Below, in pieces: positions 35,944 through 43,851 of a stretch of DNA of 64,000 nucleotides; positions within the stretch are counted from its first letter, which is position 1, and each line of letters opens with the position of its first letter. Under the pieces are notes generated by a model. That model saw only the letters and a list, made by a program, of their open reading frames with translations. It did not search any database and was not told the DNA's origin. Source of the DNA: Paractinoplanes durhamensis (lineage in GTDB: Bacteria; Actinomycetota; Actinomycetes; Mycobacteriales; Micromonosporaceae); contig NZ_BOML01000002.1 of assembly GCF_016862175.1 (NCBI RefSeq), positions 62,001-126,000 on the forward strand, in the 5' to 3' direction. Made by a program: the position numbers and the translations under genes.

Positions 35944-38900
35944 TCAGGAGGCCTTGACCTCGAGCAGGCCTACCGATGCGGTGCCGCTCTGCAGCAGCAC
36001 TCGCAACCGGGTGGTGCTGACCGCGGTGAAGGTGACGTGGTTGTACTGGTTCAGCGCGGTCGGGTAGCCGGACGCTCCGGCCACGTCGGCGTAGGCGGTG
36101 CCGTTCCAGTACTGGAGCTTCCATGAGGCCGGTGCCCGGACGCCGCCGTTGTCGTCGAAGAAGTAGACGTCGGCGCTGGACAGGGTTTCGGCCGACGGCC
36201 AGGTCAGCAGGCCCCACTGCTCACCGGTGTTGGGCCAGGTGCCCCAGCGCCGGTTCACCGTGTCGTTCGACGACGGCGGGTCGATGCCGTCGTTGAGGGC
36301 CAGGACGCTCTCCCACGACGACGTGTAGCTGGCGGTCGGGGTGGCGGTCAGGGCCTTGTTGGTGGTGGTCGGTGGGGTCACCACTCCCCCACGGTTCACG
36401 ACCTTGACCTCGGTGATGCCGGTCTTCACGCCGCTCGCGTGGGTGACCTGCACCCGCAGCCGGGTGGCGTTCACCGCCGGGAACTGCAGGACGTTGTAGT
36501 TGGCCTGGCCGGTGCCGGTGGCCACCGTTGTCCAGGTGCTGCCGTTCAGGTATTGGATCTGGTAGGACGACGGCTGGCGGTAATGGTTGGTGGCCCGGTC
36601 GTTGCGGAACCACACCCGCACCTCGTTGACCGTCCGCTGCTGGCCGAGGTTGAGCTCGAGCCAGTCGGTGGCGTTCGGTGAACCCCAGGTGCCCCACAGC
36701 GGCTCGTTGATCGGGAAGCCGTCGACCGCGTTGGCGCCCGCCGTTCCCGATGCGGTGTAGGACGCCGTCGTCGCCGCGCCGGCCGCGTAGTTGGGCAGGT
36801 CCGCGGTCAGGTCGACGCCCGCCTTGTTGAACATGTCGACCATCTGGGCGCTGCTCTGGGTCACCTGTGCCGGTGACTGGAGTCCGGCGTACGCCTGGCT
36901 GTAAAGCACGCTGCCGCCGGACGGCAGCGTGACCGTGCCCGAGTCGGGGTTCCAGGTCAGCGGGACGAGTTTGTCGACGGTGACCACCCGGGTGCCGTTG
37001 ACGAACAGCGAGTAGCCCTGCGGGATGCCGGTGTACTTGACCACGCCGTCGGCCGGGTCGTCCCAGACGATGCTGAGGTCGGCGTTGCGGTAGCGCAGGT
37101 TGTTGGCGGCGAAGTTGGGCCAGCCGATGTTGATCGGGGACAGCTCGACCTGCTTGTCGGTGCGCGGGCGCAGGCCCATCACGTCCTCGATGACGGTCCA
37201 GTTGCTGCTGCCGAGGATGTTGTGGTGGATCCACGAGCGGTAATCGATGGTGGTGGTGCCGGCGTTCCAGTCGGCCCAGAATTCGTTGGCGTCCGGCCAG
37301 GCGGTGTTGCCGCCGACGTACTGCGCCCAGGTGTTCCAGTAGAGGAGCTTCTTGTAGTCCTCGGCGGTCATCCACTGGTTGGGGTAGTTGCGCAGCACCG
37401 ACGAGTAGAGCCGGAACTGCACCGTCGAGTTGATCGTGGAGAAGTTGTTGCTGCCCGGGAAGCCGGCCGCGGCCGCGGTCGCCTTGTCCTTCTGGTTCGC
37501 CGTGTAGAACGGGAAGATCGGGTATTCGGCCGGGTCGGCGAACAGGCGCAGGGCCTGCTTGTACTCGTCGGTGTTCGGCATCGCGCCGACGGCGTACGGG
37601 TAATAGTTGTTGATCTCTTTCCAGGGGACCAGGCTGTTCGAGGCGATGTGCCGGTGCTCGATCAGCTTGTTGGTGGAGTCCCACAGGTAGGTGACGATCG
37701 CGTTCTTGATGCGGTCGGCGATGGCCTGCATCTCGGCGGCTTTGGTGGTGTTGCCGATCGCGGCGTAGGCCTGGGCGGCGGCGACGGCTCCGCTGTAGAC
37801 GTACGCGGATTCGGCGCGGTCCATGTTGCCGGACTTCCAGTCGAAGGAGACGGCGTCGGCGTCGTTGCCGGTGAGCGCGCCCCAGTCGTACTCGATGAGC
37901 CCGTCGTTGTTGTGGTCGTAGTACGAGAGTTGGCCCTTGACGTCGCCCTCGGCGTATTTCGCGAGGTTGCCGGCGATGGCCGGCTGGCCGCCGTGGATCT
38001 CGAAGCTCTTCCAGGCCGCCTCGGCGATGTACTGGGTGTAACTGTTCGACCAGTTCTCCGGGTCACCGGGGTTGTCCATGAACCGGCCGCCCTTGGAGAC
38101 CTGCCCCACGGAGAGCCACGGACCGTACGAGTACGCCGGGTTACGCAAATACTTGAGGTCGTCGATGTGCATCGGCTGGGTGAGGACGATGGCGTTGTTG
38201 TAGCCGAGCGCGCCCTCGACCGACGTGGGGAACTGGAAGTCCTGGCCGGGGATGTTGGCGTCGAGGTAGTTGAACCGCATCAGCCACCAGCGGTAGTAGA
38301 TCTCCTTCTTGATGGCCGGTTCGGGAACGTCCAGATAGGGCAGGTTCTGCGCCCACCAGAGGTTGTACGCCCGCACGTGGGTGGCGAAGGCGTTGTCCGG
38401 AGTCAACGCCTTGTAGGCGTTGTATTCGGACAGTGAATCGGGGATTTCGTTGGCCACGAACCCGAGCTGGATCTTGACGCTCACCGACGCGCCGGCCGCC
38501 AGCGTCACCGACCTGGTCAGCGCGCCGCTCGCGGCCGCGAAGCCGTCACCGGAGAGCCGCGGATAAATCGTGGTAAGCGCGTTCTTGACCGACACCTGGC
38601 CGGTCAGGTCGGTGCCGCTGACCGTCGTCGCGTAGGGCGAGGTCGCCCGTAAAGCGACGGTCACCGACGACGAGCCGGTATTGGTGAAGGCCAGATTGTC
38701 CACCGCCACGTCGTTCTGGGTGATGAACTTCGTCTGGGTCAGCCGCAGCGACCCGTTGGTGTGCACGCTGCGGAAGTAACTCGGCGCCTGCCAGCGTGAC
38801 GCCACCGTCTCACTCCACGTGCCCGACCCGGCGGTCACGGTGAACGCGGCCTGGTCGTTGATGCTTTCCCAATACGCGACGGTGCCACCGAAGCCCAGCA

Positions 38901-39201
38901 CGGACGGTGTGTGGGTCTTCATGAACACCGCGCGGCCGCGGCTCATCAGCCAGGTGCCGGCCGGGTCGTTGCCGGAGCGGGCGAGCAGCCGATCCATCCA
39001 GAAATCGGTGCCCGCTTTTTCCGCGTCGTACATCGCCTGCATGGTGTTGCCGGTTGTCATCGCCACCGGCATCGCCGGGAGGGCGGGCCCGGAGAACGTC
39101 GGATAGCCGATGGTCTGCGCGGCGAAGGCGGGTGCTGTGGGAGTCAGCACTGCGGCCGTGAGGACTGCGGTCAACGCGAGTGCCAGCCGGGGATGCGGCA
39201 T
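35944..39201 (-). CDS. Secreted (alpha/alpha)6-barrel glycosidase (MGH1/GH63-like) with two discoidin domains
   Basis: 1085 residues from the ATG at 39201 with AGGGAGG six bases upstream. A Sec signal (1-28, ending AFAAQ) leads to a beta-sandwich N-domain (about 30-270), a catalytic toroid (about 280-730; WWLMRFNYLDANIPGQDF, SKGGRFMDNPGDPENWSN, a possible acid in YDHNNDGLIEYDWG), a small beta domain, and two F5/8C domains (about 800-935 and 945-1085). The fold resembles mannosylglycerate hydrolase/GH63 and GH142-like enzymes. It lies 14 bases after a GH127 gene in the same operon, so an arabinofuranoside-containing substrate is plausible but unproven. Confidence 0.8.
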   Translation of the reverse strand: MPHPRLALALTAVLTAAVLTPTAPAFAAQTIGYPTFSGPALPAMPVAMTTGNTMQAMYDAEKAGTDFWMDRLLARSGNDPAGTWLMSRGRAVFMKTHTPSVLGFGGTVAYWESINDQAAFTVTAGSGTWSETVASRWQAPSYFRSVHTNGSLRLTQTKFITQNDVAVDNLAFTNTGSSSVTVALRATSPYATTVSGTDLTGQVSVKNALTTIYPRLSGDGFAAASGALTRSVTLAAGASVSVKIQLGFVANEIPDSLSEYNAYKALTPDNAFATHVRAYNLWWAQNLPYLDVPEPAIKKEIYYRWWLMRFNYLDANIPGQDFQFPTSVEGALGYNNAIVLTQPMHIDDLKYLRNPAYSYGPWLSVGQVSKGGRFMDNPGDPENWSNSYTQYIAEAAWKSFEIHGGQPAIAGNLAKYAEGDVKGQLSYYDHNNDGLIEYDWGALTGNDADAVSFDWKSGNMDRAESAYVYSGAVAAAQAYAAIGNTTKAAEMQAIADRIKNAIVTYLWDSTNKLIEHRHIASNSLVPWKEINNYYPYAVGAMPNTDEYKQALRLFADPAEYPIFPFYTANQKDKATAAAAGFPGSNNFSTINSTVQFRLYSSVLRNYPNQWMTAEDYKKLLYWNTWAQYVGGNTAWPDANEFWADWNAGTTTIDYRSWIHHNILGSSNWTVIEDVMGLRPRTDKQVELSPINIGWPNFAANNLRYRNADLSIVWDDPADGVVKYTGIPQGYSLFVNGTRVVTVDKLVPLTWNPDSGTVTLPSGGSVLYSQAYAGLQSPAQVTQSSAQMVDMFNKAGVDLTADLPNYAAGAATTASYTASGTAGANAVDGFPINEPLWGTWGSPNATDWLELNLGQQRTVNEVRVWFRNDRATNHYRQPSSYQIQYLNGSTWTTVATGTGQANYNVLQFPAVNATRLRVQVTHASGVKTGITEVKVVNRGGVVTPPTTTNKALTATPTASYTSSWESVLALNDGIDPPSSNDTVNRRWGTWPNTGEQWGLLTWPSAETLSSADVYFFDDNGGVRAPASWKLQYWNGTAYADVAGASGYPTALNQYNHVTFTAVSTTRLRVLLQSGTASVGLLEVKAS

Positions 39202-39215
39202 CGCGTACCTCCCTT

Positions 39216-41015
39216 TCAGATGGTGTTGGACCTTTCTGACGGCAACCAGATCCGCATCGTGGACGGGCCGCGACGGGCCCAGCGGTGGTACGGGAGGAGC
39301 GGAACCACGACCGGATCGGGGCGTTCGGTGGTGGTGCGGTGACTCTGGTAGGGCCAGCTCTGTTCGGCCGGCGTGATCCGCCGGGCCTTGACGGCACCGG
39401 CTTCGGGGGCGATCGACGTGTCGACCTGGATCTCGTCGAGGCGGATGTCGTCGTCCTGGTCGATCGATTCGGCGCACATGACGACCGGGCCGACCTCGAC
39501 GGCCGCGCAGCCACGCAGCGCATCGACCCGCGGGTCGGGAAACGTCCATCGGGGACGCATCGGCAGATCCAGGCGGATCCGCTCACCCTTGTCAAAAACC
39601 TTGCGGTGTACGCCGTTCGCGCCGGCCGCCCACGCCGGAACCCGGAGGGTGATGGTGCGCGGGGTGTCCGGGGCCTCGACCACGGTGACCGTGACGGTGC
39701 CCTTCTCCGGGTATCCGGTGTCGACGTCGAGCACCATCCCGCCCGCCTCGATGCGCATCGGCGCGAACTGGTGCAGCTGCACGCCGCCGGAGTCCTCGGT
39801 GACGAAGTAGGTGCCGAGCGAGGCGATCAGCCGGGCCATGTTGTTGAGGCAGCAGGACACCTCGAACCAGGGTGCCCGGGCGCCGCCGCTGAATTTCTTG
39901 AGCCCGGTGGCCTGCGCCGGGGTCCGCTGGTGGAGGGTGTTGGCATAGAAGAAGGAGCGGCCGTCGTCGCCGATCGAGGTGGCGATCACGTTGTGCAGGA
40001 CCCGGTCGACGATGTCGCCGTAGCGGGTTTCGCCGGTGGCGAGCAGCAGCCGCTGCGCGAGCATGACGGTGGCCACGCCGGCGCAGGTCTCCGAGTAGGC
40101 CCGGTCGGGCGGAAGGACGAAGTCCTCGCCGAAGCTCTCGTCGAGGTGCCGGGAGCCCATGCCGCCGGTGAGGTGGGTGCGGCGGGCGAGGGTGCGGTCG
40201 AACTGCCGGGCGACCGCTTCGAGGAGTTCGTCGTCGCCGGTCTCGACGGCGACGTCGACGGCACCGGCGGCGAGGTAGATGGCCCGGACCGCGTGGCCGC
40301 CGAAGACCTCGCCGGTGCGGACCGGGACGGCGTCCTGGAAGTAGGGCCAGCCGAACTCGTGCTCGGGCAGGGTCTGCCGGCCGCGCCGGAAGAGGAACGC
40401 GGCGGCCTGGTCGAGGTAGCGTCGTTCGCCGGTGACCCGGTAGAGCTCGACCAGCGCGGTCTCCACCTCGGGGTGGCCGCAGAAACCCTCGTCGGCGAAC
40501 GCGACGCAGATGTGGTCGGCGAGCCGGACGCCGATGTCGAGCAGGCCGGGTGCGGCGCCGGTGCGGGCGGCGGCGACCGACGCCTGGAGCAGGTGGCCGG
40601 CGCAGTAGAGCTCGTGGCCGAAGCTCAGGTCGCCGTAGCGTTGCGGCTGGCCGGGCCGGCCGTAGGCGGTGTGCAGGTAGCCGTCGGCGTCCTGGGCCGC
40701 GCCGATCAGCTCGACCAGCTCGGCCAGCTCGTCGTCGTGCCGGATGCCGCCGGGGCGGGCCGACTCCCAGCAGAGCGCCTCGGCCCGCTTGTAGACCTCG
40801 GAGTCGCTGAACTCGCGCCCGCGGCTGTCGGCGTTTCCGTTCGGTTCGCGGAAGTTCGTGGTCCAGCCGAGCCGGTCCTGCCAGGCCCGGCTGTGCGCCA
40901 TGGTGGCGGTGCCGTTGATCGCCTGGCGCCGGCCCCAGAAGCCGCCGGTCAGCCGCACCCGCTGCGGGTCGATCGGCCGCAGGACGCCCCTCGTCGGTGC
41001 GACAGGTCCGTTCAT
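39216..41015 (-). CDS. Cytoplasmic GH127 beta-L-arabinofuranosidase
   Basis: 599 residues, the length of the Bifidobacterium HypBA1 type, with no signal peptide. The N-terminus VRLTGGFWGRRQ is typical. The zinc site residues occur as YSETCAGVATVML (Glu and Cys) and WFEVSCCLNNMARL (Cys pair with the nucleophile Cys). It should remove L-arabinose from imported beta-1,2-linked arabino-oligosaccharides of hydroxyproline-rich proteins. ATG at 41015. It is first in the operon with the large secreted glycosidase and divergent from the LacI gene, whose operators lie between the two. Confidence 0.9.
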   Translation of the reverse strand: MNGPVAPTRGVLRPIDPQRVRLTGGFWGRRQAINGTATMAHSRAWQDRLGWTTNFREPNGNADSRGREFSDSEVYKRAEALCWESARPGGIRHDDELAELVELIGAAQDADGYLHTAYGRPGQPQRYGDLSFGHELYCAGHLLQASVAAARTGAAPGLLDIGVRLADHICVAFADEGFCGHPEVETALVELYRVTGERRYLDQAAAFLFRRGRQTLPEHEFGWPYFQDAVPVRTGEVFGGHAVRAIYLAAGAVDVAVETGDDELLEAVARQFDRTLARRTHLTGGMGSRHLDESFGEDFVLPPDRAYSETCAGVATVMLAQRLLLATGETRYGDIVDRVLHNVIATSIGDDGRSFFYANTLHQRTPAQATGLKKFSGGARAPWFEVSCCLNNMARLIASLGTYFVTEDSGGVQLHQFAPMRIEAGGMVLDVDTGYPEKGTVTVTVVEAPDTPRTITLRVPAWAAGANGVHRKVFDKGERIRLDLPMRPRWTFPDPRVDALRGCAAVEVGPVVMCAESIDQDDDIRLDEIQVDTSIAPEAGAVKARRITPAEQSWPYQSHRTTTERPDPVVVPLLPYHRWARRGPSTMRIWLPSERSNTI

Positions 41016-41036
41016 GACACCGCCTCCCGAAATTCT

Positions 41037-41050
41037 CGAAAACCTTTTCG
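41037..41050. promoter_or_regulatory. LacI-family operator 1
   Basis: CGAAAACCTTTTCG has 6-base arms that are perfect inverted repeats around CC, 22 bases before the GH127 start. The same core recurs in operator 2. Symmetric boxes of this size with a C-G-A-A-A half-site are typical for LacI-family repressors. Confidence 0.75.
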
Positions 41051-41128
41051 GGAATGGTTGCAGCGTGTTTCTTCAGTGTCAACGGTCGATTTCCGAAGTG
41101 GACCGTGCTACCGCGACCGGTTATGCTG

Positions 41129-41143
41129 CCGAAAACCTTTCGG
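41129..41143. promoter_or_regulatory. LacI-family operator 2, overlapping the lacI ribosome-binding site
   Basis: CCGAAAACCTTTCGG has perfect 6-base arms around ACC. Its last bases run into the CGGAGG (41141-41146) that precedes the GTG at 41154, so bound repressor would shut its own gene. It is 92 bases from operator 1. Confidence 0.75.
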
Positions 41144-41153
41144 AGGTTGCGCC

Positions 41154-42185
41154 GTGGGCCGCAGACGCGCACAGGTAACGCTGACCGACGTCGCCAAACG
41201 AGCCGGGGTGTCGGTGGCCACCGCGTCCAAGGCCCTCAACGAGCGCGCCGAGGTCGCCCCGGCCACCCGCGAACGGGTCCGGCAGGCGGCCGAGGAGCTG
41301 TCGTTCCAGCCGAACGTGCTGGCCCGGAGCCTGCTCTCCGGCAACACCCGCACGGTCGGGCTGCTCACCGACGAGTTGTCCGCGGCCCGGTTCGCCATCC
41401 CGGTGCTACTGGGCGCGGAGAACGCCCTCGGCAACGAGCAGATGAGCGTGCTGCTGTGCGACGCCCGCGGCGACGCGATCCGGCGCCGGCACTACATCCG
41501 CACGCTGCTGGCCCGGCAGGTCGACGGCTTCATCATCCTCGGCGACTCGAACGAGGTCCGGCCGTCGCTGACGGCCGAGATTCCCGTTCCGGTGGTGTAC
41601 GCGTACTGCGAGTCAGACGACCCTTCGGACCTGTCGGTCATCGCCGACGATGCGGGCGGCGCCCGGCTGGCCGCCGAACATCTGGTGTCGCTCGGCCGCA
41701 AGCGGATCGCGCACATCACCGGCGACCCCGGCTACCGGGCGGCCCGCGACCGCGCGTCGGCGTTCACCGAGGTGCTCGACGCGGCCGGCCTTCCGCTGGT
41801 CGGCGAGCCGCTGTTCGGCCAGTGGTCGCAGCGCTGGGGCCGGCACGCCACCGCCCGGCTGCTGGCGTCGCACCCCGGCATCGACGCGATCTTCTGCGGC
41901 AGCGACCAGATCGCCTCCGGGGTGACCGAGGCGCTGCGCGACCTGGGCCGCACCATCCCCGAGGACGTGGCGATCGTCGGCTACGACAACTGGGAGGTAC
42001 TGGCGACCGAGTGCCGCCCGCCACTGACCACGGTGGACCTGAACCTGGAACAGCTGGGCACGACCGCCGCCCAGCACCTGTTCGCGGCCCTGGACGGCGA
42101 CCGCCACACCGGCGTCATCCGCCAGCCCGGCCGTCTCGTGGTCCGCGAGTCCACCGCGGTGGCCGGTCCCATTCGCCCTCGCTGA
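41154..42185 (+). CDS. LacI-family transcriptional regulator of the arabinofuranoside genes
   Basis: 343 residues from the GTG at 41154, with CGGAGG seven bases upstream. The N-terminal HTH reads VTLTDVAKRAGVSVATASKAL with hinge helix PNVLARSLLSG, followed by a periplasmic-binding-like sensor domain (about 62-335) including GYDNWEVLA near the C-terminus. It is divergent from the GH127 operon, and two palindromic boxes in the shared 138-base region are its likely sites. Released arabinose or a short arabinoside is the expected inducer. The 3' end overlaps the convergent membrane-protein gene by 71 bases. Confidence 0.92.
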   Translation: MGRRRAQVTLTDVAKRAGVSVATASKALNERAEVAPATRERVRQAAEELSFQPNVLARSLLSGNTRTVGLLTDELSAARFAIPVLLGAENALGNEQMSVLLCDARGDAIRRRHYIRTLLARQVDGFIILGDSNEVRPSLTAEIPVPVVYAYCESDDPSDLSVIADDAGGARLAAEHLVSLGRKRIAHITGDPGYRAARDRASAFTEVLDAAGLPLVGEPLFGQWSQRWGRHATARLLASHPGIDAIFCGSDQIASGVTEALRDLGRTIPEDVAIVGYDNWEVLATECRPPLTTVDLNLEQLGTTAAQHLFAALDGDRHTGVIRQPGRLVVRESTAVAGPIRPR

Positions 42186-43065
42186 GACCCGCCAGCAGCG
42201 CCGACCCGGCCAGCGCCACCGCGACGAGCACCGCCGCCCAAGGGTGCGTGCCCGTCAACCGGTCGGTGAGCGCCGGCTCCGCTACGAACACCCGCATGCC
42301 CGGCGCCAGGAAGGCACCGCTCTCGCCGGGCGGCGTCGAGGCCAGGGTCACCAGCGACCACACGTCGGCAACCCGCAACACGTCGGCGACGATCGCGACC
42401 TCGAGCGCCAGAGCCCCCGCGATCACCATCGAGCGGGTCCGGGCACGCCGGGCACCGACCGCCGCCATGACCGCGCACAACACCGCCGCCGCCAGCCCGG
42501 GCAGCACCACGACCAGGAGGGGCCACGGGTCGGCGGGGAGCGGCCACCGGGTATCGGCGGCCTCCTTCACCAGGCCGGCGACCGCCACCATGAGCGGCAT
42601 CAGGCCGAGGCCGGCGGCCGCGACGACCGGCCACCGGGACCGCCCGGCGCCGGGCAACCGATGCACCGCGACCAGCAACGCCGTCACCGCGAGCAGCAAC
42701 AGCACCCCGGTGAGCCGCTCGCCGTCCAGCGAGGCGACCACCCACACCGTGCCCGTCCCGCCGGCACCCGCGGATCGCGGAAGGGTGTCGACCGGGTGCC
42801 AGAGCCGGCTCGCCGCCGCCACGGCGAGCAGATGCAGGCCGGCGGTCGCGTGGAATGCGGATGTGGCTGCGGATGTGGCTGCGGATGTGGCCAGGAACAT
42901 AAGCGCGAGCGCGGCCGACGCGGCACTTGCCTGGTCGGCGCCGAAAAACGCCGCGCCGACCGCCGCGGCAGCGAGTGGCATCAGTAATGGCGATGGCCGA
43001 GTAACAGCGAGCACAACCGGACATTGTAGAGGGTCGTCGCTCGGTGCCAGTATTGTGCGCTGCAT
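42115..43065 (-). CDS. Multi-pass membrane protein of unknown function
   Basis: Up to 316 residues from the ATG at 43065. That start has no ribosome-binding site, and a GTG near 43014 or an ATG near 42981 would remove a non-hydrophobic leader. At least seven hydrophobic segments are visible (for example LLMPLAAAAVGAAFFGA, LTGVLLLLAVTALLVAVHRL, LLVVVLPGLAAAVLCAVMAAV), ending in a basic tail. No family is recognised. A 12-base triplicate in the gene gives the run SAATSAATSAA. The 3' end overlaps lacI on the other strand by 71 bases, so the two transcripts are antisense there. Confidence 0.65.
   Translation of the reverse strand: MQRTILAPSDDPLQCPVVLAVTRPSPLLMPLAAAAVGAAFFGADQASAASAALALMFLATSAATSAATSAFHATAGLHLLAVAAASRLWHPVDTLPRSAGAGGTGTVWVVASLDGERLTGVLLLLAVTALLVAVHRLPGAGRSRWPVVAAAGLGLMPLMVAVAGLVKEAADTRWPLPADPWPLLVVVLPGLAAAVLCAVMAAVGARRARTRSMVIAGALALEVAIVADVLRVADVWSLVTLASTPPGESGAFLAPGMRVFVAEPALTDRLTGTHPWAAVLVAVALAGSALLAGLSEGEWDRPPRWTRGPRDGRAGG
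42857..42892. repeat. 12-bp tandem triplicate within the membrane-protein gene
   Basis: GCGGATGTGGCT occurs three times in a row, the third copy ending in C instead of T. The length is a multiple of three, so it only adds four residues per copy to the protein. Confidence 0.85.
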
Positions 43066-43138
43066 TGACGTACGTTAATTTGCAGCACTGAGCGCAACTG
43101 CCGTCAGACAGCTCACACACGGGGGCATTAGATTTCGT

Positions 43139-43473
43139 GTGTCAATTCAATGCATGGGCAATACTCCCGTGCGCCAACCCCGGTCCACCCCGCGTGCGAA
43201 CGTTTCGGCCCCGAACCGGCGTCCTGCGGTACGACTGCGCGGACAACAAGTGCCAGCAGACCGGCGTCCGGCACGCCCGCGCCACGATTCTCGGCCTCGG
43301 CACCCAGGACGGGCGCCAACTACGACACCATCGGCACGGCTGCCACCTGGGCGGTGAAGGCACTCTATTCGGTGCACAACCTGTCGGCCGGCCGTCTCTA
43401 CGGAGTCTGGTATCGGGCCGATGGTATTCTCTTCTATATTCAGATCGACAATTCCCCGGAATTTGTGGGATAG
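43139..43473 (+). pseudogene. Frameshifted remnant of a small, possibly secreted protein
   Basis: Coding-like pieces lie in three different frames in the same direction: an opening GNTPVRQP in one frame, then TGVLRYDCADNKCQQTGV in a second, then a long good stretch (IGTAATWAVKALYSVHNLSA and GRLYGVWYRADGILFYIQI) in a third, ending at TAG 43471-43473. The order and Cys pair recall bacterial SH3-like secreted proteins. No single frame covers it, so at least two frameshifts separate the pieces. No intact start is identifiable. Confidence 0.55.
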
Positions 43474-43533
43474 CTGACGAAGCGTTGCCAGCACCCTTTC
43501 CCGGGTGCCGACAGCGCCCTTTTGGAGAAGGAG

Positions 43534-43822
43534 ATGCCGGCCATCACGGATACGCTGAGCGATATAGACATATGGCTGGCCGACAACGCGCCCCGAGGCC
43601 ACGAACTTCGGCGCGATCTTCCACGCCTCCTTGGAGAACGGCCCGAGATTCTTCGAGGCCTGGCCGACGCTGACGGCCGCGCTCGACGACGTCGCCGACA
43701 CGCCGGCAGCCGACGCCCCGCAGCCCGTGCGGGCCGGACCCCGGTGGTCGACGCCGGTCGTCTCACCTGGCGATGACCGGCCCGCGCCAGGTCCGCACAG
43801 CAAAGATGCCTCCCACCCGTGA
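43534..43822 (+). pseudogene. Small gene disrupted by a one-base frameshift
   Basis: ATG at 43534 follows GGAGAAGGAG closely. The frame reads MPAITDTLSDIDIWLADNAP, then loses coding character at the run CCCC (43591-43594). Removing one C restores a good frame: EATNFGAIFHASLENGPRFF, then EAWPTLTAALDDVAD, to a stop at 43820-43822. The family is not recognised; length would be about 95 residues. The stop lies inside the loop of the nrdJ terminator, another sign that the 3' end is not original. A sequencing error in the C run would produce the same picture. Confidence 0.55.
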
Positions 43823-43838
43823 CCGGGTGGGAGGCATC
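43805..43838 (-). terminator. nrdJ terminator
   Basis: GATGCCTCCCACCC (43805-43818) pairs perfectly with GGGTGGGAGGCATC (43825-43838) around a 6-base loop. It begins 13 bases after the nrdJ stop, and on the nrdJ strand it is followed by TTTGCTG. It is the strongest terminator on the right half. Confidence 0.9.
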
Positions 43839-43851
43839 GATGTTCTGAGGC

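Noticed and set aside
42857..42892. The 12-bp triplicate as a CRISPR or phase-variation element
   Set aside because: It has no spacers and its unit is a multiple of three inside a gene, so changes in copy number would not shift the frame.
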